A stretch of DNA of 64,000 nucleotides from Kitagawia praeruptora (lineage: Eukaryota; Streptophyta; Magnoliopsida; Apiales; Apiaceae): contig CM075346.1 of NCBI GenBank assembly GCA_037693485.1, positions 133,630,501 through 133,694,500 on the forward strand. Reading direction: 5' to 3'. How positions within the stretch are numbered: the stretch's first letter is position 1; each line of letters starts with the position of its first letter. The notes beneath the pieces were generated by a model. It was given only the letters and a program-made list of their open reading frames with translations. It did not search any database and was not told the origin of the DNA. Shown in pieces: positions 53,401-63,725 of the stretch. A program made the position numbers and the translations under genes.

Positions 53401-56289
53401 GGATTTGAGTTATTAATCAAAATGTTTTTGTTAAAAGAGGTGAATTTCAATTGGACATTTTTCTAAGAAAAATTCAAAAGAACACTTTTGGAAATTTGTT
53501 AAACTCTTTGTCAAAATTCTGATTAACTCTTTCTGTTTAGCCGAAATGGCTTAGCCTCAGTGGCTATAGGGGAAGGTCGTGACGTTGATTAATCCATCAA
53601 TTTCTAACCAAGACCTTAGTACCAAACACCGTCATTCTAATTCAAACTTTCAACCATTGGTGATATAAGGAACTTATGTAAGTTAGCGGTTGTTAAGGGA
53701 GAAACTGCATTAGTTGCAGCAAATAAGGATGTGTCGGAAGTGCACCCACAGCTCTACCTCTCGAGAAGTAAAGTAGCATACAAACTGAGGTAACTGTAGC
53801 TCGTCTGTATTCTCTCAAAAGGATGCAGAGCTGAAAAGGCAATTCAACTGTTTCTGGATGAACTCTATCAACAGGGTGATTCCATTGAAGATTCGCTCGT
53901 CAGCCAGAGCACCTTGTAATGAGTCAAGTACACCAAAAGCATTCACGCTGATGGTAAGCCTAAAGGACTAAATTTTTTTTAACACATTGCAAGGAGTGCA
54001 CTTTGTGAGGTATAGGTGGAACCCCTAAACTTCTTTGTTTACCATTCATGGTGAATGAAGTTGTTGAGCCGCCTTCACAGGCAATTGAGGTACACTTGGA
54101 TTTCTTGCCATATATTAGAATCCTTGTCAATCCTCCTAGGAGAAATAGTCCTAGTTCCCTATCGGGATTTCACATCCGCAGAGCAATCTGTTGATGTTGC
54201 AAGGCAATCAATAACAGCTTTCCATGACTGAAAATAGTGAGTTAATTCATCTTCACAGGTGATTGAGAGAGATGTTTGTACACGTCTACTCTCCCAGAAA
54301 TTCAAATTCTGGAACACATGGAATGCTCAAAGCTTAAACGCATATCACATTCAACGATCCAGTGCATGGATTTGCATATGGGGAGTTTGTTGATGCTAAA
54401 AGTAGCTGAGCAACAACTCATTGACTATGATTCAGTTGGTTTACCAATTTGATGAGTCTTTTGAGGATCAGGGTTTTGGAATTTCAGTCACTCCTGGAAT
54501 GGAGGAGATTCAAATTTCGGAAGGGTTATTCCCCGACAACGAGCCACGTGTGCATGGATTTGCTCATGGTGAGTTGGGTGACGACCTAACTGAAACTCTG
54601 TCTGAGATTACATCTCAGAACCTAGAGATCTTCAGTGATCGACAACATGCTTTAGTCAACGATCCATAATATCTTGGTGAGACTAGCATGGATTTACTTG
54701 CAGGTACAAATTGCTATAAATGGAATGAGAGCAAGTAAGGGAGAGAAACACTTGAGTGAAATGAGAGAGTGATACACTTGAGTGAGAAGTAGGGAGAGAA
54801 ATGAGTGGAGCACTTACGCTTGAAAGTGCAAACACCAACAGAACGTAGTAGATGTGAGGAAACCATAGACCAAACACTAACCTTGCTAATATGTCTGAAT
54901 CCTGTAACTATATTTTCCTGCTCTAAAATGTTGAAGAGATTCTTTTCTGGAAGACAAGCCAAAGAGGAGTCTAGCTGAAGCTTAGTGGGAATGTCCAAGC
55001 TATTACCTTTGGGTGTATTAATCCGTGTTGTTCTCAATCTCAAAGGGGGAGACATTGATTTTTAGGCCTAAGGAGGATTTTATGTTCAATTGGAGGAGAG
55101 TTCCTTATTCGATTGGATGTAGATGATACTTTTATTGTCTTAGAGGCTATTCTCAACTAAGGGGGAGAATTTGGTGATACAAGAAACAAGAAATATAGTT
55201 TGGTATTAAGAAATATAGATTGATACCAGGGGAGAATTTGAAGAAACTTGGAACATATCTTGTGGAGGTTAAATAGAGGACATCTAATGACACAAGATTG
55301 GATTGGATCTTGCAAGAACTAAGGGGGAGAATTAGATAACATTTAAAGCTTAGTGATGCAAGAGCTGAGAAGGAGAAATTACTAAGGGGGAGAAATCTTA
55401 GTAATATGTTGGAGCCTAATTCCTAAAGGTGTTGTAGATTTAACTGTCTTTTCATCTGAAGTGCAGAAGTTACTTTTTGTCAAATGGGAGAAGTTATGGA
55501 GAATCTTAACATCTTGATTTTAAAATGCTATATCTTATTCTGAAAAGATATCTAAGGGATTTTGCTCTGTTTGTTTGAAGATCTGTACTTGGAACATTCT
55601 TAGGAGAGGTTCGGCAGAAGAATTCTTTCTAGCACGATCAATGAATGAAAATGAGGATTTCTTTAAAGAGCATCAACTCAGGGGGAGTTTTTGCTAAGTA
55701 GAAGTTTTCTAGGTAAAGAAGAATGTTGAGGGAGATTTTCAAGGGGCATTTGAAAAGTGTCCAAGTATGTTCTATTTCTTGTTTCAGTGATAGATGAAGT
55801 CAGTGGAGCAGTACAGGGAAGAAAGAAAAATATATCTCCTGGAAATAGAACATCCTGAAGAAAAAGAAGAAGTGACTTTCATTCCAAGAGAGAACAACCT
55901 TAAGGGGAGAATGAGTTGACCTCTTATGGGGAACATAGAGAGCTGTATGTTCTAGTTCAAATTGCAAGATGAACCGGAATGATTGTTAAGGAGTCTCTAC
56001 TAATGATTTTATTCTTTATTGAAAGAACCCCATCTTTGAAGAACAACGAAGTAGAGAAAGCTCAAGGAAAATGAAATTCAGAAATTCATCATTCATTTTC
56101 AGCAACTCAGGAAATCTGGATTAAACTGATTATATCTTTCCAGAACTTTTTGTATATTATTTTCATATCCAGTACTTTCATTGTTTCTTGTATGTTAGTT
56201 GAGTTATCCTCTAGTAGTTGATTTTATTTAATTGCTATTGGGGGAGAGTGTTTGGAAATAGTATTTGATTGTTATTCCATATCAACCAA
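47403..56289 (+). other. Element E interior, decayed Copia remnants
   Basis: No reading frame of credible length. A degraded Copia RNase H can be followed across frames at about 51430-51830, including KYLEG-like residues and MDIRYHFLRE at 51729-51758, close to ISIRYHFIRE in C. GGGGGAG words occur at about 49995 and repeatedly from 55040 to 56295, often as AAGGGGGAGAA. A short A-rich tract lies at 52238-52270. The small frame at 54421-54669 has no recognisable family. Confidence 0.65.
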
Positions 56290-56301
56290 ATAGGGGGAGA
56301 T
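56290..56301 (+). promoter_or_regulatory. Polypurine tract of E
   Basis: ATAGGGGGAGAT immediately before the 3' LTR. Several similar GGGGGAGA words precede it within 1.3 kb. Confidence 0.85.
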
Positions 56302-57909
56302 TGAAAGGGGAGATTGAAAGGAGAGATAGGAGTGAAGGGAAGTAACTCACTGCACTTTCATGTGTACTAGAAATGCTAAATGTAATCCCTATGTAATGGT
56401 TGACGATAACTCAACAATAGAACAGGACATGTAATAATATACAGGTGCACAGGAATCTTGGAACACAGAGTTCAGTTAAGACAAAATATCAAAGGATCAT
56501 CTACAGACTTGAAGCTCACTGGAAGAAGTTCATTAATATGTTCAGGCCTCAGTGGAGAATAAAGGATGGTAACATCTACTCAAGGATGTGGAAGTTACAG
56601 AAGATTGTCTTAGTCTCAGAAGATTTTATTGTACCACAATCGAAGCTGCAGTAAGGTTTAAATAGAAGAGTGTGGAATCATATTCGGAATCAAGAGCCCC
56701 TATCAAGACTAGTCACTTATGAACCAGACCGTTGCATCAAGTGTCAGGACATTGGAGGCAAGCTCTCGTCAGTTAATATGGTTTTAATCATTCTAAAGTT
56801 GTTGATCTTCTTAAGTCATGTGAAGGATCAACACAGGAGGTAAATTAGTGTTGAAGTGCCAAAGTTCCAGAATATGCATTGGAGCTGTATTGGAAGATCG
56901 AGATACAGGTCGAAATACAGTATTCAATGTTTAAGGAACGAGAATTAAATGTACGAAGAATTAGTGGCACAACCTGATTGGACCTTTACTAAAGCTTCAC
57001 ATAATTGAAGGCCAAATACTTGGACGTGGTGGAGTCACGTATACGGGGCCATGTATTTGGTTGAGGAAGTCTACAAAAATTGAAGAGTGGAATGGAAATA
57101 TTTAATTTAATTAAATAAAGTATTTATTTAATTTAATTAAATAAAGTACTTATTTAATTTAATTAAATAAATTATTTATTTAATTATTTATATATTTTAT
57201 AAATAAAGATATTCTTTATTTATATTTTATATAAATATTAAATATTACTTTTGAATTAAATATTTCCAAAGGCATGCTTGGCACATGACTTTGCATTAGG
57301 GTTTGGTGGAGCAAGAAAAGAAAAAGGAAAAAGGAAAAAGAAATGCTTTTCAAATTGATAAAAGAGAAAAGCAAGTCTTCTCTTTCAACAAGCAAGGTGT
57401 GCAGCCGCAAGGAGAAAAAAAGAGGGGAGAGAGAGAAAATTATTTTTCTCTCCCCCATGGCTAGATCTGTTCTTGAAAATACTTGTAGCCATGATTTTCT
57501 TTGTTACACCACTCCTCTATCTTTCTAGTGTAAACACTTGTTAAATCTTGTATAGAAGATAGGGTTGATTCTTGCCTCCTAAGTCCATAGACTTTAATAT
57601 TTTTAGAGGAGCCAAGAATCATTTCTTTGTTGTGTTCTTGAGCTTATGTTCTTGAACTTGTTTGTAGCATTGCCCCCACTTCATAAATATAAATTTATAT
57701 TTGTGAATCTTGTTGTGTTGTGTGTTTTGGGTGATTTTCTGTTCTTGGTCTTGGTTACTTTAATGGAGTTATATGCTTGGAGAAGACCATGAACAGTAAC
57801 TGGGTTTGAGCCAAATTAATTTTTATGTTGTCCCAAAAATAATTAAAAGTCATAATTTTTTATTTGGGAATCGTATTCACCCCCCCTCTACGATCTCCGG
57901 GACCTAACA
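56302..57909 (+). repeat. Element E 3' LTR
   Basis: 1608 bp, same length as the 5' LTR, with one base difference noticed. It is followed by the second CCCAC. Confidence 0.95.
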
Positions 57910-57914
57910 CCCAC

Positions 57915-58145
57915 TTAGCTAGGCTTCAGTTGCTGGTCCGTCAGGATTTCAATCTTATGTGCCTGGAAGTACGATCGTAGCTTCCTCGAGGCTGTTACCA
58001 ATGCCAAAGCACACTTCTTAATGGGAGAATAATTTAACTCAGCTGCATGCAACATCTTGCTCACATAGTAGATAGGCTTCTGAACCTTGTTATCCTTTCG
58101 AATGAGGATGGCACTCAATGCTTGTTCAGATATTTCAATGTTGGC
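57915..58145 (-). pseudogene. Element D RNase H fragment
   Basis: The minus strand reads SAILIRKDNKVQKPIYYVSK, then a conserved ALALVTASRKLRSYFQAH and ILTDQQL. This is the Gypsy RNase H domain that follows RT. Element E inserted right after this point and the domain resumes at 45152. No RT is found upstream of it (58146-58700), where it should be. Confidence 0.82.
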
Positions 58146-58830
58146 ATTCTGGATTGAGGGTCCAAAATTTCAGATTGGTTTTCAAGCTTTGACTTGAAGT
58201 TTCAACCATTGGATCTTATCTGGAGGTTCATGACCCCTTCAAGTTTGGCCTTCATAGCTATCCCATGGCCTTCATGGCTAATAACTCGTGTTCCTCATCC
58301 TAGGATTCGAGGTTGACGTTTACATGTTCATCGTTAGTGTTCATATGTCGACTACCAAGTATTCACGACCTTTCTTTTGGATTGATGTCAAACTAAAGGT
58401 CTTTAGGATCCCTTACTTGACTTCATGTCTTTCACGGCTTGTCTCGAATCTTAGTTCTGATTTCAGGGTTTTCAAACCTATCTTTGCTTCTTGTTTTTTA
58501 TCCGGGGTCCTTCAAGGACTTAAACTCTTAGTAACTCTCGACCCTTCAGGGTTTTTATTTATGCGTTTGTTTGTTTCCATTCGTGTATTTTTTTATTTTC
58601 GGTACTTGGTCATCTTTGACTTACACACATCAGGTGTTAGGTACATAAATAAAATCACATAATCAATGAATGGAAAACAAACTTGCATTAATAACTTGAG
58701 ATGGGTTCAACCCTTACATAGAATAGTACTGTCCTACTCGGAGCAACATGCTCTGCGATGGTTTCATCTAACCTTATTTCTACTTTTACTAGATAAAATA
58801 TGAAGCTAAAAACTACTAGGATAATTTGAA
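58146..58830 (-). other. Unassigned segment of D where RT and integrase should be
   Basis: About 700 bp with no RT or integrase motif on either strand. It is T-rich on the plus strand with no usable frame. The stretch at about 58690-58830 starts to resemble the region near 44860. It marks the deletion or replacement that removed D's RT and integrase. Confidence 0.6.
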
Positions 58831-58850
58831 CCCATCGGGGCTTTGCAAGA

Positions 58851-59747
58851 CTAGGCTTGCACCACTTGATTTTGTTTTTGATGCTCCAATAAAATAGAGC
58901 ACTCACTACTCCTTCTGGTCACCTCATTCTTATTCTGAAGTTCACTTACTGCTTGGGGTACAATCTCCTGCCCCCCGATTTCTTGGTTGCCAATGATGCA
59001 TTCAACCACGAAGTCAGTTGACGCCTTATCCTTAATGGCTGTCTGAGGTTTATGTGTGATGTTCTCTGCTGGCCTTTCTTGATGTTCCTTATCACTACAA
59101 ACGTCCATGTCTTCAATCGGAAGGACCTGCCCCCCGACTCCATCAGGCCTTAACGCGGCTACATAACAGCTCCTAGCCATTTTCTGGTCACCTTTTTGTT
59201 CTCCTACACCATTCCTGGTTGGAAACTTGATCTTCATGTGATAGGTTGAGGCCACAGCCTTAAAAGCATGGAGTCCAGTCCTCCCGAGGATGGCATTGTA
59301 GGTGGAAGACGCTTTGATAACCAAAAAGTTCAGCATCTGAGTGGCCTCTGTTGGCTTCTGTCCGATGGTGACGGGCAACTGAATAGTTCCCTCAACTTTA
59401 GACTCTACTCCGCTGAATCCATATATAGGCATGTTAGATAGGATCAACTGAGAGTCGTTGTATCCCATTTTCACGAATGCATCATAGAACAAAATGTCCA
59501 CTGAAGCTCCATTGTCTATCAAGACTCGCTTCACCTCTGAATTCCCAATCATGGGTGTTATGACCAGCGGGTCATCGTGAGGGAACTTCACCCCTTCAAG
59601 GTCTGAATCATCAAATTTGATTGTTACTTCGGTTTTTGCACGCTTTGGTGTCTCTCCGACAATATGCATCACTTCTCGGGCATAAGCCTTCCGAGAGTTC
59701 CTAGTCATCCCGGCCGCAGTCGGGCCTCCTGAGATCATGTTGATCAC
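58851..59747 (-). pseudogene. Element D protease fused to an RNase H linker
   Basis: The first two thirds is a Gypsy aspartic protease, with INMISGGPTAAG, KFDDSDLEGV, VLIDNGASVDILFYDAF and YNAILGRTGL. The catalytic D[ST]G appears as DNG, a variant found in related plant elements. The last about 90 residues (KPQTAIKDKASTDFVVE, IGNQEIGGQE) instead match the RNase H linker seen at 45120-45000 (IAIKAQVLVDFSVE, IDNQEVGGQE). So protease is joined to sequence that should lie far downstream, with integrase and RT lost between. It is in the same frame as gag, separated by one TAG (near 59801). Confidence 0.85.
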
Positions 59748-59798
59748 TGGCCCTCGGGGCTGTGGGGTGCGATCCCGATCGTCGTCGTTCCTATCATA

Positions 59799-61535
59799 CT
59801 ATCTTCTCTGATTACCACGATCTTCACCCTTAGTGAAGTGGCCCAACTTCCCTTTACGGATCAAGAACTCGATCTCATCTTTGAGTTGCTTACAATCATC
59901 AGTGTCATGCCCTACATCCTTGTGGAATCTGCAATACTGATTTTTGTTTCTCTTTGTGGGATCACCCCTGAGTGGCTTCGGCCATCGGAAATCCTTATCC
60001 TTCTCAATGTTCAATAGGATTCGACTCCTGGGAGTGTTCAACCTTGCATACTCAGTGAACCTTGGTCCTTGGTTCTTCTTAGGGGCAGAGTCGGAGTCCT
60101 CACTAGTTCGGGGATACTTGTCCCTAGCACCATATTCCTGGTCATCATACTCCTGGTCATCATACTCCTGGTCTTGCTTTCGCTTCTTGGAGTTCCCGTT
60201 GCCTCCATTGCCCAACGTGGCTTCCTTCTTCATGCTATCCTCGGCCTTGATGTACTTATCAGCCCTTCGTTGGAGATCAGCCATATTCTCCGGGGGATGC
60301 TTTGCCAATGATCTCTTAAAGTATAGGTCGGTGGTACCATGCTCCAAGGCTACCATTGCAACTTTATTGTCCAGATCAGTGATGTTCAGAGTCTCCTTGG
60401 TGAACCTCTTAAGATAGTCTCTCAGACTTTCGTTCTTCCCTTGTACCACATACATAAGAGATGCAGAGCTTTTCTCATGCGTTCTTCCGCTGATAAACTG
60501 ACTAATGAAAGCAGCACTCAACTCCTTAAAGGAACCAATCGAGTTTGCAGGAAGCCGACTATACCATCTTTGAGCCATGCCTGACAAAGTTTGAGGGAAA
60601 GCCCTACACTTCAAAGCGTCGCTTGCAGGCTGCAACAGCAGTGCGTTTGAGAATGTTCTAACGTGGTTTGCAGGATCACCCATTCCATCATAAGCCTTGA
60701 TAGTTGGCATCTTAAACTTCTTTGAGATACGAGCATTCATCACGTCCTCAGTAAACGGAGGTGTGGGATCATCAGGGTCCCCAAGCGGCATCAGATCCTT
60801 GGGGTTGCTTTTAGGGGTTTCCACCCTTGTAGTTCTTTCAGGTGGGACAGTAGTCCTTCTTTGCCTCCTTGGAGGCCTCTCCAGATCTATGAAGGGAATC
60901 GGTCCTGACGTGGGAGGTGGCAAAGTCTGTTTTGATCTGGCTTGCTCCCTGGCCATATCTTCCTTTAACTTTAAGATCTCGGCTTCATAAGCCTTAATCC
61001 TCTCAGCAGCTGTTGAAGGGAGTCCATCATGGATAGTTCGAGTTCTCCCCATAGGCTCTTTACTTGCACGTCGCCTCCTCGGGGCTTCATCACGCTCGTA
61101 ATCATCGCCAGAAGATGATTCATCCGTATAAGGACCAGAAAAATCGCGATAATCTCGATCTCGAATATACAGGGCATGCCCACTCGGTCCAGCTCCGTAA
61201 TTGGTCATCCCATACATTGGATTGGTGCTTATGGGGAGATCCGTAGTGTGGATCTGAACCCCTCGTGTAAGGTTGTTGGGGTCTACAATCAGGGAAGAAA
61301 TCCCCGGGTCAGTCCCTGGAATTGTGTGGACGATCGGAGGTAGCGTACTCTCAACATGGGTAGTCGTCCCTAGGGGTTGAGAAACTTGATATGGAACGAT
61401 AGTCCCAGATGTTGGAGGTACTTGCTCAGATGTCGGTAGCACTTGTTCAGTGCGGGGCGGAGCAGAGCTAAGAGGTAGAGCCTCGGTAGCGATTGGCTCT
61501 GTAGTGCTTGGTGGAGTTCTTCGTGTTTGAACCAT
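59799..61535 (-). CDS. gag: Element D Gag
   Basis: 578 residues from ATG 61535, which is 34 bp inside the 5' LTR. A Pro/Thr-rich, low-complexity N-terminus is followed by the retrotransposon gag domain at about 270-430 (VRTFSNALLLQPASDALKCR, AQRWYSRLP, FKELSAAFISQFISGR, ESLRDYLKRF). A basic linker with a DQEYDDQEYDDQEY repeat comes next, then a C-terminal zinc-binding-like YCRFHKDVGHDTDDCKQL. This is the arrangement of plant Gypsy Tat-lineage Gag. It ends at TAG, after which the same frame continues into protease. The frame is intact. Confidence 0.92.
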   Translation of the reverse strand: MVQTRRTPPSTTEPIATEALPLSSAPPRTEQVLPTSEQVPPTSGTIVPYQVSQPLGTTTHVESTLPPIVHTIPGTDPGISSLIVDPNNLTRGVQIHTTDLPISTNPMYGMTNYGAGPSGHALYIRDRDYRDFSGPYTDESSSGDDYERDEAPRRRRASKEPMGRTRTIHDGLPSTAAERIKAYEAEILKLKEDMAREQARSKQTLPPPTSGPIPFIDLERPPRRQRRTTVPPERTTRVETPKSNPKDLMPLGDPDDPTPPFTEDVMNARISKKFKMPTIKAYDGMGDPANHVRTFSNALLLQPASDALKCRAFPQTLSGMAQRWYSRLPANSIGSFKELSAAFISQFISGRTHEKSSASLMYVVQGKNESLRDYLKRFTKETLNITDLDNKVAMVALEHGTTDLYFKRSLAKHPPENMADLQRRADKYIKAEDSMKKEATLGNGGNGNSKKRKQDQEYDDQEYDDQEYGARDKYPRTSEDSDSAPKKNQGPRFTEYARLNTPRSRILLNIEKDKDFRWPKPLRGDPTKRNKNQYCRFHKDVGHDTDDCKQLKDEIEFLIRKGKLGHFTKGEDRGNQRR

Positions 61536-61549
61536 GGTTGATGTCTTCT

Positions 61550-61568
61550 TCCCACAGACGGCGCCAAA
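61550..61568 (-). promoter_or_regulatory. Primer-binding site of D
   Basis: The minus strand after the LTR reads TTTGGCGCCGTCTGTGGG. TGGCGCCGTC is the usual start of the primer-binding site in many plant Ty3/Gypsy elements. Confidence 0.75.
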
Positions 61569-62068
61569 TGTTGTGGAATAAAAACTAGGTTTAAATTACT
61601 GCGGCTAGGGTTTGTGAGCTTCGTGCTTTAATGGCTGCTTCTGCGTTCGAGACTTAAATGGTCTTCACAGAATGCCTACGTATCTCTGTATTAAGAGAAT
61701 CAAGCCAATCAAACGTAGTTCTGAGAATGAGGGGTCAGACCCTTTATATAGGCTGAGAAGCCCTAAAATCGTAGTAGGGTTAGGTGACTTGGTGGACAAG
61801 TCACCGCCTTGAGGAAGGTTCTAGACTCCTTCCTTGTAGGAGTCAATTTCCATGTTGGAATATGGATCTTGGAGGCTAAGTCAAGCAGGAGTAATATCCT
61901 CTTTTGACTCTTATTTGCTGAGCTGTTTCTCTACCCTTAATATTAGTACGAAATTAATATTATAGGTAGGGGTTGGGCCCACCCGGTGGGCCCCACGTTT
62001 GGACCATTTCGGGTCTAATTAATGCCACATTAAATGTGTCTTTTAGGGCTTACTTTTAACCCATATCA
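61569..62068 (-). repeat. Element D 5' LTR
   Basis: 500 bp, one noticed difference from 42482-42981. The minus strand carries TATATAAAGG at 61741-61750, the likely TATA box. Confidence 0.95.
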
Positions 62069-62073
62069 ACTGA

Positions 62074-62350
62074 TCTTGATCTTCACACCTTCGTTACATT
62101 CCAATTTATTAGCCTGCAGCAATATCTTCAAATACATGAAATCTTTTGGCCCTTCGACTGAATCATCTGTACATCTTATTATGTCACTGAGGCTTGATCA
62201 TGTTAATGAACTTCTTTCAGCGACTTGATCCTTGTTGGTGCCTGTTCTTCAAATTTCACGATCCCTGTATAGAGTTAATATTATTTATCTTTTATCCTAG
62301 TTGAGTTATATATGTCCTCCATTACATATTACATTTCATTATACTTTACA
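62074..62350 (-). repeat. Element A 5' LTR, remaining part
   Basis: Continues A's LTR after the D insertion. It matches 8220-8498 almost exactly and ends ACTTTACA before the TTTGT TSD. Confidence 0.93.
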
Positions 62351-62355
62351 TTTGT

Positions 62356-62991
62356 ACTCGTCCAGACATAGCATATATTGTTGGAATGCTAGGGCGATAC
62401 CAAATAAATCCAGGTCCAGATCATTGGAAAGCTGTTAAAAAGGTCATGCAGTATTTACAAGGTACAAAAGATTTTATGCTCACATATCGAAAGACAGATA
62501 ACCTTGAAGTCATTGGTTATTCGGATTCCGATTATGCTGGGTGTAAAGATGAGTTGAAATCCACTTCAGGTTACATTTTTATGCTTTCTGGAGGAGCTAT
62601 ATCATGGAAAAGTGCTAAGCAGTCGCTGCATACCTCTTCTACAATGGAAGCTGAATTTGTGGCTTGCTATAAGGCAACGAAGCAAGCTTTATGGTTGAGG
62701 AATTTTGTCACGTATCTCAAAATAGTTGACACTATTTCTAGACCACTGAAAATTTATTGCGATAATAAAGCTGCTGTTTCTTTCTCTAAAGACTACAAGA
62801 TAAGTGATGCGACAAAACACATAGATATAAAGTATCTTGTAGTGCGAGAAAGAGTTCAAAAACAACAAGTGTCTATTGAGCAAATTATTACAGTTGCTAT
62901 GTTGGCGGATCCATTAACAAAAGGTTTACCGCCCAATCTCTTTCGAGAACATGTTGCTAGCATGGGTTTGGTTGATAATCTTTCTTATTGA
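62356..62991 (+). pseudogene. Copia RT end and RNase H (element F)
   Basis: Continuation of the 6779-7257 frame: TRPDIAYIVGMLGRYQ completes the RT, and RNase H follows with SDSDYAGCKD, STSGYIFMLSGG, SSTMEAEFVACYKATKQALW, IYCDNKAAVSFSKD and ADPLTKGLPPNLFREH. It ends at TGA. The reading frame is intact in this half and the join across A is exact. The sequence differs from A-C and belongs to a different Copia lineage. Confidence 0.88.
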
Positions 62992-63383
62992 TTCATGGAT
63001 TTTATTGTAAGACACTAGTATTGTGATCACCTTATGTTATGGTTTTTGGACAAATTATTTAGTTTGTTACTTCTATTATTGTGCACATTCGAAGTTTATG
63101 GAACAAACAATTATGTAAGGACCTCATGGACATATTGATTTGCTATTGATTATGAAATATTATGTTGTTCATGACTTAAGCTAGTATCTCTGTTAAGTTT
63201 TATAATTATACTTGGATTGTAACTGGAGGACGGTTTCATATTTGTACATGAGTATGATACTACCTTTAATTCTGTTCTTGTATGATGTAAGATTTAGTCT
63301 GTCTTATGGGATGTAATGCTCAGTAATAAAAGTCTTGTTATATGTATGTTGATGATATACTGACCCTCGGCCAAGTGGGAGAA
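62992..63383 (+). other. Element F 3' untranslated region
   Basis: Non-coding AT-rich DNA between the RNase H stop and the LTR start. It ends in a polypurine tract CCAAGTGGGAGAA (63371-63383). Confidence 0.65.
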
Positions 63384-63590
63384 TGTTGGATTCGACGGGA
63401 TCCAATCCATTATTTATGGCCCATCGGGTTTTATTATTAATCATTTAAATAAGACTTGAGCCTAATTAATAATTAAATATATAAATAGCACTTAATATAT
63501 ATTTAATTATTACATCTAATATATATCTATTTAGATATATTTATTTATAATGGCTTAAGTACCCAAGCCCATAACTTTGATGGACGGTTA
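63384..63590 (+). repeat. Element F 3' LTR, truncated
   Basis: TGTTGGATTCGACGGGATCC follows the purine tract directly, as an LTR start should. After about 200 bp it runs into the CACTA-like repeats. I find no LTR end or second LTR, so it is a partial copy and the right boundary is approximate. Confidence 0.6.
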
Positions 63591-63725
63591 AATTCGACCG
63601 AATTACTAAATTTGACCAGCGTAAATATGACCAACAGAAATTCGGTCATATTTAGCTAAATTTTACCGAATTCGATCGAATTTAGCTAAATATGACCGAA
63701 TTTTTTCGATCATATTTAGCCGTTT
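63585..63725. repeat. CACTA-like subterminal repeat block, right
   Basis: Clustered words such as TTCGGTCATATTTAGCTAAA and CGATCGAATTTAG on both strands pair as inverted repeats with the left block at 6465-6780. Together they bracket element F and everything nested within it. Confidence 0.5.

Larger units (their letters stand above)
45153..57909 (+). mobile_element. Element E: LARD-like LTR element with decayed interior
   Basis: Flanked by a CCCAC TSD (45148-45152 and 57910-57914), with two 1608-bp LTRs (45153-46760 and 56302-57909). By eye they differ at one position (near 46429/57578). Plus orientation: primer-binding site TGGTATCAGAGC at 46763-46774, polypurine tract ATAGGGGGAGAT before the 3' LTR. 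The 9.5-kb interior has no intact gag or pol, only scattered Copia-like remnants. A recently inserted element that cannot encode its own proteins. Confidence 0.93.
42482..62068 (-). mobile_element. Element D: Ty3/Gypsy, non-autonomous, inside A's LTR
   Basis: Flanked by an ACTGA TSD (42477-42481 and 62069-62073), with 500-bp LTRs at 42482-42981 and 61569-62068. By eye they differ at one position (near 42776/61863). Minus orientation. The primer-binding site TTTGGCGCCGTCTGTGGG next to the right LTR and the purine tract TTGGGGGGCAAA next to the left are typical of plant Gypsy (Tat-like) elements. It carries gag and protease but no integrase or RT that I can find. RNase H is rearranged and split by element E. 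Confidence 0.93.
7258..62350 (-). mobile_element. Element A: Sirevirus-like Copia, host to B-E
   Basis: The element is bounded by a TTTGT TSD (7253-7257 and 62351-62355). Removing it rejoins the F reading frame exactly. It lies on the minus strand. The 3' LTR is 7258-8498. The 5' LTR starts at 41538 and is split by D, with parts 41538-42481 and 62074-62350. Its gag is split by B. Coding order is gag, pol, ORF3. The two LTRs show several substitutions, a replaced segment near 7700/41985, and a different number of hairpin units, so A is the oldest of the five inserted elements. Without its inserts it would be about 10 kb. Confidence 0.93.

Noticed and set aside
54421..54669. 82-codon frame in E's interior
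   Set aside because: No recognisable domain. The surrounding interior is decayed, and a nearby stretch repeats part of it with stops.
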